Source: Opitutia bacterium (lineage in GTDB: Bacteria > Verrucomicrobiota > Verrucomicrobiia > Opitutales > Opitutaceae). Taken from it: a stretch of 64,000 bases of DNA. Made by a program: the position numbers and the translations under genes. Below, piece by piece: positions 58,823-64,000 of this stretch; position 1 is the stretch's first letter; each line of letters opens with the position of its first letter. The stretch covers positions 1 through 64,000 of the forward strand of contig PLOH01000105.1 in the NCBI GenBank assembly GCA_003142955.1. Reading direction: 5' to 3'. The notes beneath the pieces are model-generated. The model worked only from the letters and a program-made list of their open reading frames with translations, did not search any database and had not been told where the DNA came from.

Positions 58823-60061
58823 TCAACGGCCAGCGGCTGCGTCGTTGAGACCGAGGGCCTCGAGATAGTACTTCGAGGGCGTGCACTGCTGAAAGTGGCA
58901 ATTGGCGAGATACTGCTTGAGCGCGGCTGAAACGACCGCGTAGGCGGGCGCGGCTTTCACTTTATCCTCGAGGCTGGAGAAACTTACATCGAGGAATTTC
59001 TGGATCTTGGCAAAGTCCTCCGGCGGGGTGATCTGGAGAAGCGTGTGATTATCGTCCATCTTCTTGATCGACCAGAGGCACCATCCGATGTGGTTGTCCT
59101 CGCAAGCGCGCCGCATCTGGCCAACCCAAACTGCCTCCGTCTCCCCGAACTCCCCCAACCATACCGGTACGTTGTACTTCTTCCCGAAGGCGAGGTAATA
59201 CTCAAACGACGTGTATTGATCGGTGGAATTGTACAGGTGGGTCGTGTAAGCAAGTTTCGGATCGAAGGGCGGTCCGAAGACATCGAAATTGCGGGCCCAA
59301 AATGCGCCCTCAAGGAAGATGATATGCTGCGGGTCCACTTCGCGAATGGCGGCGACCAGACGCTTGTAGAAAGGCTCGAGCCGGGCGTTGAAGCGGGCGG
59401 TGTCGCAGTATTGGTGGATCGGCTCCCCCATGAGGTCGTAGCCGAGCACGGTGGGCTCGTTCGCGTAGTGCTTCGCGATCGACACCCAAATATCGATCAT
59501 CTGCCGACGGCTCTCCTCGGAATTGTCCGCAAAGAGCCAAGGCTGCAGGTATCCGTCGTCTGTCGACCAGCCGGCCTGCGTGCCGGGCGCACAGTGCATG
59601 TCGAGCACGACATAGAGCCCCGCCTCCCGGCACCAGGCAATCGCCCGGTCCAGGAGTTCGAAGCCCCGCTGCTGGCGACTACCCAGATAGTATTCGTCGG
59701 CGAACAGGCGGTAGTTAAATGGCAATCGCACCGAGTTGAGTCCGAGTTTTTTAGTGTACTGGATGTCGTCTCGGGTGATGAAACTGTCCTGGTAGTCTTT
59801 CCAAAATCTCCGCGCCTCATCGGGTCCGACCAGATTGGCGAAGAGATCGAAAAACTGGGACGGGCGATAGTCCGGCTTGATCCCCATCGGGTAAGCCTCC
59901 GGCTCGAGCCAAAAGCCAAGATTCACGCCGCGCAGCTTAAGAACTTGGCCATCGGGGGCGATGAAGTCGCGCCCCCTTACGCCAACGAAGTCACCTTGGG
60001 CTCCGCGGCCGATTGGGACAGATAACAGGAGGGCGAAGAGGACGATTGTGGAGCGGTACAT
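58823..60061 (-). CDS. GH5-family glycoside hydrolase, secreted
   Basis: LRGVNLGFWLEPEAYPM; LGLNSVRLPFNYRLF; VVLDMHCAPGTQAGWSTDDGY; LGYDLMGEPIHQ; WLGEFGE. Confidence 0.92.
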   Translation of the reverse strand: MYRSTIVLFALLLSVPIGRGAQGDFVGVRGRDFIAPDGQVLKLRGVNLGFWLEPEAYPMGIKPDYRPSQFFDLFANLVGPDEARRFWKDYQDSFITRDDIQYTKKLGLNSVRLPFNYRLFADEYYLGSRQQRGFELLDRAIAWCREAGLYVVLDMHCAPGTQAGWSTDDGYLQPWLFADNSEESRRQMIDIWVSIAKHYANEPTVLGYDLMGEPIHQYCDTARFNARLEPFYKRLVAAIREVDPQHIIFLEGAFWARNFDVFGPPFDPKLAYTTHLYNSTDQYTSFEYYLAFGKKYNVPVWLGEFGETEAVWVGQMRRACEDNHIGWCLWSIKKMDDNHTLLQITPPEDFAKIQKFLDVSFSSLEDKVKAAPAYAVVSAALKQYLANCHFQQCTPSKYYLEALGLNDAAAGR

Positions 60062-60142
60062 TGGAAAGACGCGGTAGGGTTGAAAAGATGCCAACAGAAA
60101 CCTCGGATTGAAAGGACCGACGGCGCGGATACTCTTCGCCTG

Positions 60143-61930
60143 ATGCCTCCGAGCCACCTCGCCCATTGCCAGCTTGGCTATCGCCCCGCCTCGCCGAAAA
60201 GCCTCACGCTCGTGCCGGATCCCGTGGCCGCAACCGGGCTGCCGGAGAGAATTCCGTTCTACCTGCGGGCGTTGCTGGACCGCATCCCGCGCGATCAGGC
60301 GCCGCCGCCAGCGTGGAATACCCGCTTCTTCAACTGGCCGTTTGACCTCGCCCGCGGCGCGCTCCAGCCGGAGCGGGGGCGCATCGCATTCACGGGCGAA
60401 CTCCGGCGGACGGAGACGCGCTGGGGCTTATTCTGGCAGGGCGAATTCACAACGTTCGCCCGCGAGGGCAACTGGCAGATCGAGACCGACCACGGCAGCA
60501 CCTATCCGATCACGATCAAGGCGGACCTCTACGACCGCATCCAACGCGGGTATGTGCATTACTTGTCCTGCCAGCGCTCCGGTTGCGACGTGCCGGGTCT
60601 CCGCCGCGCGGAGCATCTCGACGACGGCGTCCTCGACACCACGGGACAGCAAATCGCCGCCACCGGCGGCTGGTATGATGCCGGCGACCTGCGGAAATGG
60701 CTTTTCCTGACGCTGCCCAATCTCGCCGCGCTGGCCGCGCTCGCCCGGCAGGGGCATCCCGGATTGCGGACCGCCGCGAGCCAGGAGATCCGGTGGGGCA
60801 ACCGCTACTTCCACGCGATGATGGCGTCCGACGGCCAGCTGTGGGAGGACCTCGCCGGCGGCACGTTCAAGGCGGGCCTTGAGATGAAGAAGGACTGGTG
60901 GTTCGAGAATCACCCCGGCTGCAACGCCGACAACGCCGGCGGCCGCTATACCGACAACATCCCGGCCTCCGGCGACGAGCGCATCATTCGAACCACCTAC
61001 AATCCGGCGGTACAGTTTCTGTTTGTGCGTACGCAATGCGTGGTGGCCGGCCTGCTCGACCCCGCCGAAGCAGCCCGATGTCGCGAGCTGGCGGCGAAAG
61101 CCTGGCGCCACGGGAGGGCCCGCGGGCACGATCGTCGCACCTTGTTCGTCGCGGAAGAACTTTGGGCCGCGCTCGAGGCCCATGCCATCGGACTCGACGG
61201 GGTTGCGACGGACGACCTCCGCGCCCTCGCGGCGGAATTGCTCGACCGACAGGATCCGGGCGGCGACGGGTTGCAGGGCTACTTCATGGAGCGCGACGGA
61301 GCGGACGCCTTCCGCTGCATTGCGCTCTCCTGTGAACCGGCGCTTGCACTCGCCCGCCTGATCGAGCTCGCGCCGGCCGGCCTCGCCGAGGTCGTCGCCC
61401 GCGCGCGAACCGCGATCATCCGCTACATCGACGGTTACCTGCTCGCGGACGCCGCCAGCAATCCCTTCGGCATTGGTCCCTATGGCGTCTACCTCCACCG
61501 ACCGTCGCCGGAACTGCAGCTCTTCCGCGATGCCGGCCGCGGTCGCGGCGTGCGCACGTTTATCCATCCATTCAACCCGCAGCAGATCGTGCACGGAACG
61601 GGCGGTGTCGTCATGCACCAGGCCTCGCTCTGCGCGAAGGCCGGCCGCTTGCTGCAGCGCCCCGACTGGCTCGCGGCCGCCGAGTGCATGCTCCAGTGGA
61701 CGCTCGGGCACAACCCCGAGGGGCTGTGTCTGCATACGGGTGTCGGCTACCGGCATCCGACTCCGTATTCCGCCTACGTGACGCAGATGCCGGACGCGAT
61801 CTGCGTCGGCCACATCGGGCGGCCGGACGACACGCCGTATCAGGAGACGTCGCCGTTGATCGAGTGGAGCACCCAGGAGATCTGGGACATCCCGCACGCC
61901 CACCTGACCGAGGCCGTGCTGTGGCTTTGA
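60143..61930 (+). CDS. GH9-family glycoside hydrolase
   Basis: CQLGYRPASPKSLTLV; GGWYDAGDLRKWLFLTLPNLAAL; WTLGHNPEGLCLHTGVG. Confidence 0.87.
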   Translation: MPPSHLAHCQLGYRPASPKSLTLVPDPVAATGLPERIPFYLRALLDRIPRDQAPPPAWNTRFFNWPFDLARGALQPERGRIAFTGELRRTETRWGLFWQGEFTTFAREGNWQIETDHGSTYPITIKADLYDRIQRGYVHYLSCQRSGCDVPGLRRAEHLDDGVLDTTGQQIAATGGWYDAGDLRKWLFLTLPNLAALAALARQGHPGLRTAASQEIRWGNRYFHAMMASDGQLWEDLAGGTFKAGLEMKKDWWFENHPGCNADNAGGRYTDNIPASGDERIIRTTYNPAVQFLFVRTQCVVAGLLDPAEAARCRELAAKAWRHGRARGHDRRTLFVAEELWAALEAHAIGLDGVATDDLRALAAELLDRQDPGGDGLQGYFMERDGADAFRCIALSCEPALALARLIELAPAGLAEVVARARTAIIRYIDGYLLADAASNPFGIGPYGVYLHRPSPELQLFRDAGRGRGVRTFIHPFNPQQIVHGTGGVVMHQASLCAKAGRLLQRPDWLAAAECMLQWTLGHNPEGLCLHTGVGYRHPTPYSAYVTQMPDAICVGHIGRPDDTPYQETSPLIEWSTQEIWDIPHAHLTEAVLWL

Positions 61931-61969
61931 TCCTCCGTCCCGCCCGCCGGTTCTTGCCTTCACCTTCCG

Positions 61970-64000
61970 ATGCAACCCAACGCCAAACTGCCCGCCCTGC
62001 TCGCCTGCCTTGCTCTCGCCATCCTCGGTGGCCGCGCGGCGGACGCGCCCATTGCGATGAACGCTTCCCCGCAAAACGAGATTCTCCCCCCTTCAGGTCC
62101 GGCGACGTCGCGGATCAACGGACCCGGTCCGGCCAATTTCACCGGCTTTAATCTGGGGTGGCGTTTCCACTTGGGAGATTCCCCTGGAGCCGAGCAACCC
62201 GGCTTCGACGACGGCGCCTGGCGCCGGGTGGACTTGCCGCATGACTGGAGTATCGGGGACCCGGCGGGCTCAGCCGCGGGCACGGATCCCCACGACAGGA
62301 ACACGCCGGCCGGAGACAGCGTGGGCTACTTTCGCGGCGGGACCGGCTGGTACCGGAACAACTTCGAACTCTCCCCGCACGATGCCGGCAAATCCGTCGA
62401 TCTCGTCTTCGACGGCGTCCAGCAGGAATCCGATGTCTGGATCAACGGCCGGCACCTGGGCTTCCAACCCCATGGGTATATTCCCTTCCACTACGATCTC
62501 ACCCCCTATCTCAACGCGCCCGGACAGAAAAACCTGGTCGCCGTTCGCGCGATCAATCCGGAGCGCAACAGCCGCTGGTACCCTGGCTCCGGCATCTATC
62601 GGTCGGTCTCGTTGCGCCTCCACGATCCGCTGCACGTCCCCATCTGGGGCCTGCGCATCGACACCCTCTGGCTGGGTCCGGCCCAGGCCAACCTGCAGGT
62701 GAGGATCGAGGTGTGCAACGCGCGCCCAGCTCCGGAGCAGGTCAGCCTGATGCTCAAACTGACCGGTCCCGCCGGCGAGACGCAGGACTTCGACCTGGGC
62801 CAGCTCAACCTGAATGCAGGGAGCAGCGAGCAGGTCAGCCAGACCATCATCGTGCCGACTCCCCGGGCGTGGTCCCCGGACACGCCGGCTCTTTATCAAG
62901 CCGAAATTCAGGTGCGGCAAGGCGGCCAATTGGTGGATCGCCTTCGCCAGAGTTTTGGCATTCGCACGATTTCCGTTTCGGCCGAGCGGGGTTTCCTGCT
63001 CAACGGGCAGGCCGTGAAACTGAAGGGCGGCTGCCTGCACCATGACAACGGTCTGCTCGGGGCGGCCGCCTTTACGCCGGCAGAATACCGCCGCGTCGCG
63101 CTCATGAAACGCAACGGCTTCAACGCCATTCGCACCAGCCATAATCCGCCCTCCAGCGCCTTCCTCGACGCCTGCGATCGCCTCGGCCTGCTCGTGATCG
63201 ACGAGTTTGCGGATAGCTGGGAAGTGCCAAAGAAACCCAATGGTTATACCCGCTATTTCGCCCGGCACTGGGAAAAGGACCTGCGCGCGATGCTCGCGCG
63301 CGACTTCAATCACCCCTCCGTCGTGATCTGGAGCATTGGCAACGAAATTCCGGAACGGGCCAAACCAGCGGGCCTGGAAATCGGGCGGAATCTGGTCGCC
63401 TGCGTTCGAAGCGTGGACAGCCGGCGGCCGGTGACCAACGCCATCTGCAGCTTTTGGGACAATCCGGAGTGGGACGGGCAGTGGGACCCCTCGGCCCCGG
63501 CCTTCGCGCTCCTCGATGTCGGCGGCTACAATTACGGCAAGGACCATTATGAAAGCGACCACGCCAAATTTCCTTCCCGGGTCATGGCCGGCACGGAGTC
63601 GTTTCCAAAGGAGGCCTACGAATACTGGACGCCCGTGGAAAAGCATCCCTACGTGATCGGCGACTTCGTGTGGACGGGCATGGATCACCTCGGCGAGTCC
63701 GGGATTGGGCACACCACCTACGTTGATGACGCATCCGCTGGGCCCGGGCCGCAGCCGTGGGGGCTCATGCCCTGGCCGACCTCGATCAACTGGAGCGGTG
63801 ACATCGACATCACGGGAAACAAGAAACCGCAATCCTACTACCGCGACGTGGTCTGGGACCAGAGCAAGATCGAGCTCGCCGTCCATGCGCCGGTTCCGGA
63901 GGGCAAACACGAGCTCACCAGCCTCTGGGGCTGGCCGGATGAACTGCAATCCTGGAACTGGGCGGGCCGCGAGGGCCAGACGCTGCTGGTCCACGTGTAT
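61970..64000 (+). CDS. GH2-family beta-galactosidase, secreted, runs off the window end
   Basis: Signal peptide MQPNAKLPALLACLALAILGGRA; WRRVDLPHDWSIGDP; SDVWINGRHLGFQPHGYIPFHYDLTPYL; NAIRTSHNPPSSAFLDACDRLGLLVIDEFADSWE; not in the ORF track because no stop is reached. Confidence 0.92.
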   Translation, partial: MQPNAKLPALLACLALAILGGRAADAPIAMNASPQNEILPPSGPATSRINGPGPANFTGFNLGWRFHLGDSPGAEQPGFDDGAWRRVDLPHDWSIGDPAGSAAGTDPHDRNTPAGDSVGYFRGGTGWYRNNFELSPHDAGKSVDLVFDGVQQESDVWINGRHLGFQPHGYIPFHYDLTPYLNAPGQKNLVAVRAINPERNSRWYPGSGIYRSVSLRLHDPLHVPIWGLRIDTLWLGPAQANLQVRIEVCNARPAPEQVSLMLKLTGPAGETQDFDLGQLNLNAGSSEQVSQTIIVPTPRAWSPDTPALYQAEIQVRQGGQLVDRLRQSFGIRTISVSAERGFLLNGQAVKLKGGCLHHDNGLLGAAAFTPAEYRRVALMKRNGFNAIRTSHNPPSSAFLDACDRLGLLVIDEFADSWEVPKKPNGYTRYFARHWEKDLRAMLARDFNHPSVVIWSIGNEIPERAKPAGLEIGRNLVACVRSVDSRRPVTNAICSFWDNPEWDGQWDPSAPAFALLDVGGYNYGKDHYESDHAKFPSRVMAGTESFPKEAYEYWTPVEKHPYVIGDFVWTGMDHLGESGIGHTTYVDDASAGPGPQPWGLMPWPTSINWSGDIDITGNKKPQSYYRDVVWDQSKIELAVHAPVPEGKHELTSLWGWPDELQSWNWAGREGQTLLVHVY

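Noticed and set aside
60428-62074. 548-aa minus-strand ORF opposite GH9
   Set aside because: Shadow ORF; GH9 motifs are on the plus strand.
62270-63994. 574-aa minus-strand ORF at the window end
   Set aside because: Antisense shadow of the GH2 gene (61970-64000 +), which is absent from the ORF track only because it has no stop within the window.

Overview
This is a high-GC window that looks like a Verrucomicrobia/Opitutaceae-type chromosome (inferred from gene content and repeat style only). Nearly all the DNA is protein-coding. I saw no rRNA, tRNA, CRISPR array or intact transposase. The first 18 kb is mostly housekeeping: RluA-family pseudouridine synthase, M29 aminopeptidase, LpxK, PanD, class V aminotransferase, topoisomerase III, class II FBP aldolase, a GH13 enzyme, MenB, and a YifB/ComM AAA ATPase. 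From about 17.9 to 22.3 kb there is an accessory patch containing VapBC, lineage-specific secreted proteins, a mini SWIM protein, and a duplicated 3' end of comM. After that the window is dominated by carbohydrate-active enzymes (GH78, GH2, GH44 remnant, GH63-like, GH127, GH29, GH5, GH9, GH2), a hybrid beta-propeller sensor kinase, and a GMC dehydrogenase / Tat small subunit / nine-heme cytochrome operon divergent from a secreted Gfo/Idh/MocA oxidoreductase. Most notable observations: (1) a 123-bp duplication of the comM 3' end that differs only at synonymous positions, consistent with an integration scar; (2) the GMC/nine-heme cytochrome operon; (3) a broken GH44-DUF4214 gene lacking the central catalytic segment; (4) several palindromic repeat families, including a Pseudomonas-REP-like family whose extended copies flank the rhamnosidase/SGNH block; (5) several gene remnants (kup, GH35-like tail, others). 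All family calls come from reading the protein sequences; no searches were run.
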